NCBI GenBank assembly: GCA_014529385.2
Contig: CM043963.1
Location: 102,778,912-102,840,911, forward strand
Reading direction: 5' to 3'
Origin: Adiantum capillus-veneris
Lineage: Eukaryota > Streptophyta > Polypodiopsida > Polypodiales > Pteridaceae
DNA: 62,000 nt
Shown: positions 1 to 9,532 of the stretch, piece by piece
How positions within the stretch are numbered: position 1 is the first letter of the stretch
Layout of the letters: each line of letters opens with the position of its first letter
Made by a program: the position numbers and the translations under genes
The notes under the pieces: model-generated
Databases searched by the model: none
What the model was told of the DNA's origin: nothing
The model's input: the letters and a program-made list of their open reading frames with translations, nothing else

Positions 1-680
1 TTTGAAAAGATTCTTTAAGGTCTCTATACTCATCAACAACAAATATCTTCCCAAGTGTCTTAACTATCAATGGGAGCTTGGGTCTTCCTTCAATTACCTC
101 GACCGGTGTCTTTCCTATAGAAGTATGGACAATGTTATTGTACAAGGACTCTACTAAGGGTAAAACATTACCCATTGCTCTCTTTGATCTACTTCTAGAA
201 CATAGGCTTTCATTAGATCAATGATAGTTGAATTTGCTCTCTCATTTTGGCAATCCGTTTGTGGGCGATAGGCCGAGGAGAAATGCAACTTAGTACCAAA
301 ATTCTTAAAGAGATCTTCCAAAATTTTCAATTCATTCTTGGATCTCTATCAGATACTATAGATTTGGGTAAGCCATGATACTCAAAGACCTATGAGATAA
401 AGAGGGTTGCCATATGGTGTGCTTCAATAGTTTTTTTGACCGATACAAAATGCGCTTGCTTGCTAAACCGGTCTACTACTTTCCATATTCATGTATTCCC
501 ATGAATGGATTTTTCTAAAGATGAAATAAATGGATATACTTTTCCACGGGGAATTAGGTATAGACAATGGGTGAAGCAAGCCAGGGTGCTTCCCTCTATC
601 ATACTTTGTCTTTTGACATACAGTGCATTGACAACATAATCTGGTATGTATTTCTTCATTATTGGCCAATAGAAGTACAT
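1..680 (-). pseudogene. Ty3/gypsy integrase, broken
   Basis: The two overlapping minus-strand frames ending near 463 and 489 together carry an integrase zinc-binding region. It has a CxxC pair followed by QK-KYDRGKHPGLLHPL and the conserved N-S-P-W that leads into the core. Further on (about 300-200) the minus strand reads FHFSSAYRPQTD-like and QNERANSTI-like core motifs around the catalytic Glu. The frames alternate, so several indels have occurred. The C-terminal part of the enzyme lies beyond position 1. The family joins cDNA to the chromosome in the nucleus; this copy is inactive. Confidence 0.8.
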
Positions 681-856
681 CTCTACTCCCTTGAGAGTAG
701 CTTAAATCCCTCTATGTCCCCCATAAGGTGGAACATGAGATTTGTACATGACTTTTCACGTAAACTATGTGTAACACATAACCTATTGCCATAGAGAAGA
801 TAACCATCTTGTTTATTGTATGGTTCTTCTTTCTTCCCCAATGCAAGAGCTGGACA

Positions 857-1260
857 TTACATCTTTGAAGTTTGATCCCTAGCATACTCGTCTATCATAG
901 AGGATAGGTAATTGTGAGTAGCTATTGATACAACGTTCACCCTTGGTCTTTGTGTAAGAGCGTCGACCACTTGGTTGTGCTTACGAGCTATGTGATCAAA
1001 ATGAAACTGTGAAAGAGTGTTTGCCCACATCATTTGTTTATCACTTAATTTAATTTTTGTCAAAAAGTACTGAAGAATTTGGTGATCTGTGCACAAAATA
1101 AATAGAGTGCTTATGAGATAATGCTTCCATGCATCTAGGGCATGTGAAATAGCTAGACACTCTTTTTCATATATGCCTAGATTCTTTTCTTGGTCATCCA
1201 ATATCTTACTTTTGTATGCTATGGAATGCCCTTCTTGAAGCAAAATAGCTCCAAGGCATT
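857..1260 (-). pseudogene. Ty3/gypsy RNase H domain
   Basis: A 128-residue minus-strand frame starts just after a leucine-rich lead-in. It shows the order typical of gypsy RNase H: GHSIAYKSK near the start, then EKNLGIYEKECLAI with the conserved Glu, WKHYL, the Asp-containing TDHQ-L motif and, about 30 residues later, FHFDHIARKHNQVVDAL. Position for position this matches family RNase H domains, which remove the RNA strand after reverse transcription. The frame is open by itself but is cut off from a working RT. Confidence 0.85.
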
Positions 1261-1560
1261 CTCCACAAGTATCACATTGGAATTCAAAAGGCTTTGAAAG
1301 GTTTGGTAGTATTATTGAATAGATCTTCTATCATGGGAACAAAAAATCTATGCTTTATGGTTATTTGACTAAGCACCCAATAGTCCATACACATTTCATA
1401 AGTACCATCTTTCTTTTGTACTAGTAGAACTAGTGAACAAAATGGAGATTAACTAGGCTTGGCCATCCCTTTTTTTCACAAGCTCATTCACTTGCCTCAT
1501 AATATCCTCTTATTGAGCCAATGGGACTCGATAAGGAGGCTTATTAGGAGGTGAACTACT
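1261..1560 (-). pseudogene. Ty3/gypsy reverse transcriptase, N-terminal remnant with core deleted
   Basis: Read in mixed frames on the minus strand, this shows the start of gypsy RT: SPPNKPPYRVPLA, then E-IMRQVNELV, then PSPF-like residues, VQKKDGTYEMC and the MDYW-L region. After a short stretch (near 1320) the sequence jumps to FEFQCDT-GE-LGAIL, which is the RNase H lead-in. The palm with its FIDD-type catalytic motif is missing, so roughly 130 or more residues were deleted. Frameshifts are also present. Confidence 0.7.
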
Positions 1561-1571
1561 AGAAATAAGTT

Positions 1572-1880
1572 CTATGGAATGATCATCTTGTCCTCTAGGA
1601 CTTTTCTTTCAAGAAACTTCATAGTGGCAGCCATGCGATTAAACCATGGTGCCCCTAGGATAACATCTTCATGCTTGAGTGGAGAGATGAAGAAATCTTC
1701 TTTGTCAACATAGCTTTTTGCATGGAACCTTAGCTTCCCAATCAATGGAGTGAATGAGGACTCTTTCACTTTGAAAGCTCCATCAGCTTTTACCACATCT
1801 CCCATCTCAAAGTCATGAATTCCTAGCTTAGTAGCTAGCTCAATAGAAATAGAGTTGTGGGTAGAGCCATGATCAAACAA
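1572..1880 (-). pseudogene. Ty3/gypsy retropepsin (aspartic protease)
   Basis: The 102-residue frame begins MFDHGSTHNSISIELATKLG. This corresponds to the retropepsin entry motif (D-S/T-G-A-[ST]-HSFIS in the family), with the central D-S-G changed to D-H-G. The tail holds DVILGAPW, the second conserved flap/hydrophobic motif. The family cleaves Gag-Pol in the particle. The motif change and the isolated frame make activity unlikely. Confidence 0.8.
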
Positions 1881-1984
1881 TATGAAATCATCATGCTCTC
1901 TTACTATTCCACAAGCATAAGAGAGTGGTGGTCATTCCACCATGGCAACTCTAGGAGGGTCATTATGTTTACTTCTCTTTGGAC

Positions 1985-2024
1985 ATGCCCGGGAAACATG
2001 TCCTTGCTCCCCACACGTGAAGCA
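1985..2024 (-). pseudogene. Gag zinc knuckle (CX2CX4HX4C)
   Basis: The minus strand reads CFTCGEQGHVSRAC, a complete CCHC nucleocapsid knuckle, preceded by VEHYCKDNK-like basic sequence. It lies between the gag core and the protease, as expected. Confidence 0.85.
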
Positions 2025-2300
2025 CTTGTTATCTTTACAATAATGCTCAACCTCTTTAGACAAGTTTGTTTATACCTTGTAACCTTTTTCCTTTGCCTTT
2101 TCTTTATTATTATTGTTGTTGTTGTTGTTAGCATTGGGAGAATTCTACATCGCATTGTTCTTCCCCTTTGGCTCAATTAGTTCCTTAGCTCTTGTTGGTT
2201 TTGAGCCCTTCTTACTCCCTTGTTGGAAATGAATCCTCGAGGGGACCATAGTTTGATGTATGACCGCCAAGATAGCTTTAGGTCTTTGGGATTAAACATA

Positions 2301-3061
2301 CTAACTCATCTCCTCAAATAGGCCAACATAGAATTGTTGCTTCTGTTCTACAAAGTTTATCTTCTTGTAGACAGTGGCTTTGAGATGTAACTCCCAAAAC
2401 TTATCCACATACTTTTGAATAGACTCTTCTAGGGCCATCTTCAAGCTTTGCCATTCTGTGAGGACTTTGTCTTTGGCATCGCTTGCAAGGAACTGCTTCA
2501 TAATAGCAATCCTCAGAGCTTTCCATGTCCTTGGAGCTTCACCTTGGGCATGTAGTCTTGCCCGCCATTGACAACCTGACTTTGGAAAATGCATGGAGAC
2601 ATTTTGGATCTTTAAACATTTTGAGAAATCTTCATTCTCCAAAGTCCGATGGATGCTCCAAAGGTTCCATCATAGGTAATGAAAGTGATGTTATTTCCAC
2701 CCTCTTTGAACCTTTTCAACTTTTGTGACCTCCTCCATTCAACATAACTCATCCGTTTACTCCATCTCTTTTCTCTTTTGGATGGCAAGTCATTGTTATT
2801 TATGTCAAAAGAAGATGGTGATGAGATGAAGAGGAAGAGGAAGAAGAAGGTGAGGATCGTGACTTCTTTCTTCACTTCCTCTTGCATCGATTCTTTCTCC
2901 CTTCTTTGAATTTTCATGTGAGAGAGTGCTTGATGAATTTCTCTTCTGTTTGGGAGGACTAGGTGACTGACGTGCCCATCATCTTCTTGGGGCAGTATCA
3001 CTTTCAAAGGTAGGAGGGGTGTCACTTTCATACCTCTCCCTTTAAAATTTTGGATGCACAT
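2301..3061 (-). pseudogene. Ty3/gypsy Gag (retrotransposon gag domain)
   Basis: Two overlapping minus-strand frames (3061-2612 and 2642-2301) cover Gag. The downstream frame has the Retrotrans_gag pattern: W-ALRIAIMKQFLA, then a basic/acidic stretch, EWQSLKMALEESIQKYVDKFWELHLKA and F-VGL at the end. The upstream frame is acidic to basic and low in complexity, as in plant gag N-termini. A frameshift joins the two near 2640. Gag forms the particle; this copy is broken. Confidence 0.75.
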
Positions 3062-3763
3062 CTTCTTTGCAAATAGTTTACCTTAGAGATCCTTTGAGTA
3101 TCTCCTCTTCATTACCCAAAGATATTCGTCTTTTGGAGGTCTCACTAGGAGGCCTCGTAGGAGCTCTCTCTTCTTATGCACCTAGGGAAACTTGAAGGGT
3201 CTGAATTTTGGCTTTGAGCCTCCATTTGCAAAATAGGGTTTCCCATTGTTTCTTGCAGCTTGTCAACAACATAGCTGATAATTGTGTATTCATCATCAAA
3301 TGCTATATCATGAGCTAGATTTAAATTGTCAATATTAATTACATTCTTGATTATATTATGCCACAATTAAATTTCCTTGTATGGGTATGCTAGCTCTTTC
3401 CTTGGAACTTCTAAAACTTTGGCTACTACTTCTCTTATCCCTCAAAAATTAGCACTCTAGTAACTACACCTGTGGTTTAGAATATTGCTAATTGCAAAGA
3501 GTAGTGTAGTGGGTTTAATAGTGTTAAGCTTGCACCGGTTCATATAGAGCATTCTAATAGCTCAATAATGGTTAAAGCATAGGTACGTCCCAAAAGACTC
3601 CATTATTAAGGCCATAGTTCCCAATGGTGTCCCCCATACCCTATAAATAGGCATGCCAACCAAGATAATGAATCCCAATCCCACTTACCCTATTGCAACA
3701 AAAAACTCTAACCTCTCATAGATTGCTCAAGGACCTCTCTTCTTGGGTAAAAAAGAGAAACCT
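3062..3763 (-). other. 5' leader of element A, non-coding
   Basis: This lies between the primer site and gag on the minus strand. A 73-residue frame at 3366-3145 has no recognisable domain. I see no other coding signal. Confidence 0.5.
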
Positions 3764-3778
3764 TAGATTTGATACCAA
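3764..3778 (-). other. Primer binding site, initiator-Met type, degenerate
   Basis: The minus strand reads TTGGTATCAAATCTA directly after the putative LTR end. Plant elements primed by initiator tRNA-Met usually show TGGTATCAGAGC here, so the 3' half has decayed. Confidence 0.65.
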
Positions 3779-4110
3779 TGTTAGAGAACCTAATCCTTAC
3801 TTTAGATTCGATGGAATTTTTAACTTATGAAAGGAGAGATTTTTCTTTAAGATAATTCTTTGGAGGAGACTAAAGGTTATGACGAGTTGATTTGAGTATA
3901 CATTTACACATTAAAACAATAAAAACCATGTACATAATTCAAAGAGAATTCCACAATTAAGATTGACAACTTCATGAGGACCATATTTGATTGGAGCCGG
4001 TCCCCCTCCAAAAAATCTTTATATTATAATTCTCTCTCAAAGAGATTTGAGTACATCACATTCTTTTTTATAAAAAACCATTAGATTTTGTATCACTTTT
4101 TTGCTATTGC
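3779..4110 (-). repeat. 5' LTR of element A (partly delimited)
   Basis: On the plus strand the LTR end reads TGTTAGAGAACC (CA end on the minus strand), next to the primer site. Positions 3960-4080 share clear similarity with the reverse complement of 61890-62000, including the words TGAGGACC, GGAG-CGGTCCCCCTCCAA and a TTATAATATAAAG-like TATA region. The outer LTR boundary is not resolved. Confidence 0.6.
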
Positions 4111-4886
4111 AAGATTTGGGGCTATGAGCTTCCAATTTGTATCAATAGATAGACATTTTGCTAGACCACGTTACTAATTATTAGGAGTAGAAATAGCCCT
4201 TGTATATTTGAGACCCTTAGCCAGGGTATAAAAGGCATTTTTGGGGAGATTAATTCATAAGTAAGCTCAAACAATAAGGTTTTCTCTGTACGTTGTGAGA
4301 CCCTCTTGCTATCAAGATTTCATCCCTTTGCACGTCATCGCACATTATCATATTGACAAACTGAGAGTATTAACACGTTAGTCTTGAAGAGCTCTACACG
4401 TTAATATCTACATTTCAAGTGTTTTGTGAGGTCTAAGAGTCAACTTCCACAACCTTCCAAGTGACATACTATATGAGTGTTGTTTTGAGATTTGGTCAAT
4501 TGCATCAGATTTTCAATGCTTAGCCTACACTTATTAGGTGTGTCCGGCATTAGATTTGGTGACTTACAATTTTGTTGGTATAAAAAATCGCTTTTTTTTC
4601 CAGTATGAAGATTTTAGGTTTATAAGTTTGGTGTTGATTGGAATTGTTTTGGTATTGGTTTTGCATGTGGATGTGTGATTGGATCAGAGAGGTAGAAATC
4701 AGGTTTTTAGGAGTTAGAGAGTTCATATACTATTTCCACAAAGTATATTGTGTTCAAACAAGAGACTCTCTTGACACGCCTCCATGCTGCCCTAGTCGAG
4801 TCACTTGTTCTCTAGGAATGACATTTTAGTCTTAGGACCGTCTCTTTGTGAGATGTGATAGACGCTATAAAGAGATCCCTCAAACA
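4111..4886 (+). repeat. LTR of a Tat/Athila-like Ty3/gypsy element
   Basis: A TATAAAAG box at 4227-4234 is followed by an R/U5-like region, and the stretch ends CAAACA immediately before a tRNA-Asp-type primer site. The right end near 4886 is supported by that site. The left end is uncertain; I place it after the element A LTR. Confidence 0.5.
4227..4234 (+). promoter_or_regulatory. TATA box of the LTR promoter
   Basis: TATAAAAG lies in CCAGGGTATAAAAGGC, about 650 bases before the primer site. This fits the start of R in a gypsy LTR. Confidence 0.5.
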
Positions 4887-4887
4887 T

Positions 4888-4905
4888 TGGTGCCGTTGTT
4901 GGGGA
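4888..4905 (+). other. Primer binding site, tRNA-Asp type
   Basis: TGGTGCCGTTGTTGGGGA matches the TGGCGCCGTTGCCGGGGA-type site of plant Tat/Athila gypsy elements, with a few changes. It identifies the lineage although no gag or pol is recognisable downstream. Confidence 0.65.
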
Positions 4906-5211
4906 GCAAGTACCTACAATAGTGTGAACCCATTCAAAAATTGGCAGAGTTACCTTAGATCAACTAGTTAGATAGAGTAGGGTAGAAGCGGAGATCAAGG
5001 CATCATTGGTCTTTGTGTTTTTAGTGGTGGTGAATTTCTCACCATAAGAGCAGTTGGAAGATAAAGTGTTGAGAATAGGTTTAGCACTTGGTGCATAGCT
5101 TTCTATGGCTCTTAGAGCAATGAAATTTGCAATAGATTGAAAAAATGCAAGAGAAATATAAATTTTAGAGTTTTTGTAGTAAGTGTTGATTTGTGTTGGT
5201 TTTCAGGTTAT

Positions 5212-5448
5212 TTTCCTCTGTCATAGGAATAGAGAAGTTTGGACAAGTACTCTATTCATTGTGGATCTAGATTGAGTCAAAAAGACCATCACTGCGGTAT
5301 TAGACTCAAAGTGTGGTGAAGGTTCTATTCCTTTGTCATAAGAGTAGAGTAAGTAGAGAAGTTTGGACAAGTACTCTATTCATTGTGGATCTGATTGAGT
5401 CAAAAAAACCATCACTGTGATTTTAGACTCAAAGTGTCTTGAAGGTTC
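5212..5448 (+). repeat. Tandem duplication, two units of about 116-121 bp
   Basis: Units at 5212-5327 and 5328-5448 both contain GAAGTTTGGACAAGTACTCT, TATTCATTGTGGATCT, GATTGAGTCAAAAA, ACCATCACTG and AGACTCAAAGTGT in the same order. They differ by a few substitutions and small indels. Confidence 0.85.
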
Positions 5449-5905
5449 AAGAAGGGAACACATCATTACAAGTTGTCATTTGGGGACATAGAATGTATGC
5501 ACAGGAGTGTGTTTGTACACAACACCAAACAAACAGTTCAAAATATTGATCATTAGCCACTGTGAGAAAATCAAGGTTTTTTCTCATTAAGCTAATAGGA
5601 GAAAAGTTTGCACTCTTTGAATTGACAAGAGAGTTTGGTTAGTTTGTCTAAGCATTTTTGTGAAAGTTGGTTGCAAAAGGAAGCATAATTTGTGTGCAAG
5701 AGCCAGCCAATAGTGTTAAGTATGGACCTTGATTCACCCTTGTGATTTTTATTCTGAAAAAGGCACATTTGTAAGTCCCCTGTTATGAGGAGAAGCCACT
5801 GTGTGTGAAAAAATCACTTGTTAGAAAAGCAAAAATTCAAAAACTCGAAATATTCCTTGTTGCAAAAATATTGTGGTTAAATAGAGGCATGAGAATGACC
5901 AAAAA

Positions 5906-5975
5906 ATGGCCGATCGATGGCCAAAAGTCTATGGCCAGTGGCCGAATTCAATGGCCGATGGCCGATTTCTAGGCG
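5906..5975 (+). repeat. Short GGCCGATGG-type minisatellite
   Basis: The words ATGGCCGAT, ATGGCCAAA, ATGGCCAGTGGCC, ATGGCCGATGGCC follow one another, a degenerate tandem repeat of about 9-15 bases. Confidence 0.6.
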
Positions 5976-6170
5976 AACTTGTCTACCCAAGGGTGGCTAC
6001 ACATGGGTGCCTGGGGAAGTTCTACTTGGACTTGTCTACACAAGGGCAACTACACATGGCTATCTCTCTCAAGAGAGGGTAGCCCATAGAGGATCCTTTT
6101 GGCCTATACAAGGAGGCCACTTATGCACACAAAATGGTTGTAAGGTGTGTGTTAAAGTGTGTGTGAGGTA

Positions 6171-6440
6171 GTGAAAGAAAGTGGACCAAGGTGGGAGGTC
6201 CTATAAGGGTTGCTAATCCCTTTTTAATCTACTTCAAGATTGAAGTGCAAATCCATTAAGTGGCTCCTTTCCTGTGGACGTAGACCACCCTTGGGTGAAC
6301 CAGGTATATTGTGCGTGCTCTCTCTCTTTCTCTCTTGTATATTCTCTCTCTCGTGTGTGAAAATTATCTCTCTCCATTAAGTAAACCACTTGATTATCTA
6401 CTTAACTACTCCTTACTTCCTAACCAGTAGGATCATATGC
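6171..6440 (+). repeat. Copia LTR relic with conserved R-region motif
   Basis: At 6273-6320 the sequence reads CCTGTGGACGTAGACCACC, then GGGTGAACCAGGTAT and a pyrimidine-rich CTCTCTCTTTCTCTCTTG tail. This string of words is a known conserved feature of many plant Ty1/copia LTRs. No primer site or partner LTR was found, so this is a solo or truncated LTR. Its limits are approximate. Confidence 0.5.
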
Positions 6441-7492
6441 GTGTTGATTCCAGATTACAAGGTCAAAAATGAAATACAGGCCATTCAATGTGCATATTAG
6501 AGTGTGAAAGAGGCATCCATGGGCAAGTACAGGAAAAAATTATTTATTTTTTTTCAACACTCTTCTATAGGGGTTAGAACTTGACAAGACTTGGGGCAAA
6601 GGTCCTTTTTAACCCAAGAAAGAAAGCCAAGAAGCCTTCAGATCAAAAGTGAGTTTGGACATATAGTGTGAGTATGAGGTCAAATCCCAACTCTTAGAAA
6701 AGTGGACTTAAACTTGAACCAGTTACCCAAACATTGTGAAATTTGGTGGGTGTACCCTTGAAAGAGGGAAAAACTTACGAATTGGAAAAACTTGCAAGTA
6801 GTTGCTAAAAGTACGAGCAAGAGAAAAAAACGCGTATTAAAGACAGGACTTTTGGCTTCGTTTTGGACCAAAGGGGGACCTTGATTCAAGGCTCATACTT
6901 ATCAAAGTAAAATTGAAATTGGGAATTTGCACATCAAGCTAAATCAGATCCGAGTTAGAAGTGACAAAAAAACGCTAAAATTGGCCTAGAACACTCAAAA
7001 GAGGTCAAAAATCGATCAAAATTGGTAGGTAAGATCTACAAAGAGTGGAGAACCTAACAAAATAGGAAAAACTTCATATTGATATTAGAAAAAATGTATT
7101 ATTTTTACGAGGTTGTTAGATTGGGCTCAAAAATGATGTGCTTGTATTACATGGTGTGTTAAGTGCACAATCAAAATTTGGTGTCATCTCGACATTGGAA
7201 GTGCAAGATACAAGAAAAACACTATGCTGGGACCTGCTAAAACTATGATTATTTGTGTTTTTCTTGACTAAAAGATCAAAACTTGGCAAGTAGGGTATAC
7301 TAAGAGTGAAGAATCTAGTGAAACTAAAAAAAATCAAATTTGGACCACCTTGAGAAAAAAGCTTATAACAAGTAAAAAGTGTTCAGATTGAGACAAGTCT
7401 TGGTGACCATGTTGTGCATCTTGTATACATTGCAGTGACTAAGTTTGGGCCAAAAATACTCAACAAATCTCAAGCTACAAGTAGTTTTGTGT
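6441..7492. other. Unassigned non-coding sequence left of copia B
   Basis: This is purine-rich DNA with loosely repeated words such as AAATTGG, AGAGTGGAGAA and CCTAGTGAAA, and frames below 75 residues. It continues on the far side of copia B at 12678, so it is the older DNA that B entered. No domain was recognised. Confidence 0.5.
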
Positions 7493-7771
7493 TGTAGACA
7501 TGTAGTAGTGTTAGTGTGTATACGCGCTTTACCAGGGGCACTTTTCTCCCACTAGGTTTTTCCCCCTGGACATCTGGTGTGAAAGGACACCTTATCTCTT
7601 AGGGTTTCATATAAGCTTTGTAGCTCTGAGTTTGTAGATACTCTATTATTCTAATACAGAGAGACAGACGACAGAGATCTCGTACGCAAGCTCTGTGTCT
7701 TCTCCTTCTCCATCTTCTTCCTTCTCTGAGTTGCTGTCTTCCTTCTGTTTCCTGTTTCATCATCTTCAACA
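7493..7771 (+). repeat. 5' LTR of copia B
   Basis: It starts TGTAGACATG and ends TTCAACA, and is 279 bp long. A TCATATAAG stretch about 110 bases in may serve as the TATA region. It pairs with 12399-12677, with five substitutions. Confidence 0.95.
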
Positions 7772-7790
7772 ATTGGTATCAAAGCAAGGT
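7772..7790 (+). other. Primer binding site of copia B (initiator-Met)
   Basis: ATTGGTATCAAAGCAAGG follows the LTR directly, close to the TGGTATCAGAGC consensus. Confidence 0.85.
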
Positions 7791-8170
7791 GATTTCTAGA
7801 GCCTCTACTTGCGTTTTCGCGTCCGCGCGCGCAATCGCAGTTTTCAGGCAGTTTTCGGAAAATTTGCTCGTGGGAGCATCCTCGATGTTCCGAGAGTATT
7901 CTGAGGAGGTGACCTGGGGTTTTACCCCCCTTTTGAAGCCGTTCGAGCCCTCAGAATTTTTTTTTGAGCAATGTAACAGAAGTTACTTTTCGGAGGCCTT
8001 TAGATCAAGAGGGTGTGCTTTTTGATAGATTTTCTTCAGGTAAACAGTTCTTTTGGGAAGCAGCTTGTCTTAGCTTTGTGCTGAGATTTTGTGTAGAGTT
8101 TTTCTTGCATTGGAGAGGAGATTTGTGAATCTCTTGGAGGTTCTTTTGCTCTCTTGTGTGCATCCACAGT

Positions 8171-9532
8171 ATGGCTCAATCTACGGAGAAAGAGATTTCT
8201 GGTGCGTTAACATCCGAAGACAAATTGGATGGTACCAACTATTCTCTTTGGTCTTTTATGGCCAAAAATGTTTTGGTTGGTAAAGGATTGTGGGATTATG
8301 TATCTGGAGATGAAGTTCGTCCAGGTAGCATTGCCCCTGCCACGCCTGGTCGTGGTGCAGCTGTTGGTGCAGGACCCTCACAAGTCACTCCAGAGCAAAA
8401 GAGATGGGATACTAAAGATGCACAAGCTATGGCTGTGATTGCCTTAACCATAAAGAGGACAATCACACCACATATCAGATCTTGCAAAACTTCTGAGGAT
8501 GCTTGGAACACTCTGCAAGCTATGTTTGGAGGAAGAAACGCTGCCAGAATAGATTTTTTGAAGAAACAACTTGACAAAATACAGATGGACGAAGGTGACG
8601 ATATCGTCGAGCATCTTACAAAAATCAGGGATCTTAAAGAGCAATTGCTTAGCATTGATGAAGTGATTCCAGAGAAGGACTTGGTTTCCAAAACACTCAA
8701 TTCACTACCACCATCTTATTTGACTTTTCAGACTTCTTTGACTCTGTCTTTGCGAGCTAATCCTGAGCCTCTTCGTTTTGAAGAGTTAGTGGCTTCGCTA
8801 TTGCAGGAGGATCAATCACGTAAGAACAAGTCTTTACAGGTGGATGGTATGGATCATGCTCTTGTTGTACAGAACAAAAACAAGGGTAAAGAGAGTGCTC
8901 ATCACTCCAAGTCTAGTGCAGGACAATCTTCAGAGAAGTCTAAAGGTGATTCCGACAAGTCCAAGAAGAAAGGTAAATGTCACTACTGCAAGAAACCTGG
9001 TCACTACATTAGTGAGTGTAAAAAGCGAATTGCTAAAGAAAAGAAGAAAGAGTCAAGTTTGGTTTTTTCAGCTTCTGGTGATTCTTCTACAGCTAAAGAA
9101 GAGTCTGCAAACTTTGTGCAGGATTCTTATGCTTTCGTAGTATGTTCAGATTTTTCTGCTTACAGTGTTGACAAGACACAAATGATTTGGTACTTTGATA
9201 GTGGTGCATCCAGGCATATTACTTCAAGGAAGGATTTGTTTTGTTCATTGGATGCAGCTCCTGAAGGAAAGAAGGTGACATGTGCAAATAATGCTTCTTA
9301 TCCAATCAAAGGCGTTGGTAAGATTTTGATTACCATTTCAGATGGTTCAGATTTATGCTTTCCAGATGTCTTATATGTTCCAGGGATCAAGAAGAATTTG
9401 TTGTCTGTATCCTCTCTTACAAAAAATGGTCTTTGGGTCATTTTTGAGGATGACAGATGTGTTGTACGGATCGAGAGAATGGTTATTCTCTTATCACTAC
9501 AGGTACGCTGGAAAATGGACTATTTATGCTAG
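8171..9532 (+). CDS. Copia B Gag and protease
   Basis: An open frame also begins at 8156. I prefer the ATG at 8171 (MAQSTEKEISG) because copia Gag proteins usually start shortly before the LDGTNYSLW motif, seen here at about residue 22. A UBN2-type gag domain fills residues 20-220 and a basic linker follows. A perfect zinc knuckle CHYCKKPGHYISEC is at 8978-9019. The retropepsin motif WYFDSGASRHIT follows, with catalytic D-S-G-A at 9197-9208, and the protease tail reads DVLYVPGIKKNLLSV. The frame ends at 9532 after a frameshift near 9470, beyond which the polyprotein continues in another frame. Gag forms the particle and the protease matures it. Confidence 0.9.
   Translation: MAQSTEKEISGALTSEDKLDGTNYSLWSFMAKNVLVGKGLWDYVSGDEVRPGSIAPATPGRGAAVGAGPSQVTPEQKRWDTKDAQAMAVIALTIKRTITPHIRSCKTSEDAWNTLQAMFGGRNAARIDFLKKQLDKIQMDEGDDIVEHLTKIRDLKEQLLSIDEVIPEKDLVSKTLNSLPPSYLTFQTSLTLSLRANPEPLRFEELVASLLQEDQSRKNKSLQVDGMDHALVVQNKNKGKESAHHSKSSAGQSSEKSKGDSDKSKKKGKCHYCKKPGHYISECKKRIAKEKKKESSLVFSASGDSSTAKEESANFVQDSYAFVVCSDFSAYSVDKTQMIWYFDSGASRHITSRKDLFCSLDAAPEGKKVTCANNASYPIKGVGKILITISDGSDLCFPDVLYVPGIKKNLLSVSSLTKNGLWVIFEDDRCVVRIERMVILLSLQVRWKMDYLC

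Larger units (their letters stand above)
1..3778 (-). mobile_element. Degenerate Ty3/gypsy retrotransposon (element A), internal region
   Basis: Read on the minus strand, the domains run gag (about 3061-2301), zinc knuckle (2024-1985), aspartic protease (1880-1572), RT start (1560-1330), RNase H (1260-857) and integrase (680-1). This is the gag-PR-RT-RH-IN order of Ty3/gypsy. A degenerate initiator-Met primer site and the end of the 5' LTR lie just to the right (3764-3779). The 3' half of the integrase and the 3' LTR are outside the window. Every domain has stops or frameshifts and RT has lost its core, so the copy cannot be autonomous. Confidence 0.85.
4906..6170 (+). other. Leader/internal remnant of the Tat/Athila-like element, no coding domain
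   Basis: No frame here resembles gag or pol. The stretch holds a tandem duplication (5212-5448) and short GGCC-rich repeats (5906-5975). The 84-residue frame at 5917-6171 is low-complexity and comes from those repeats. Confidence 0.45.
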
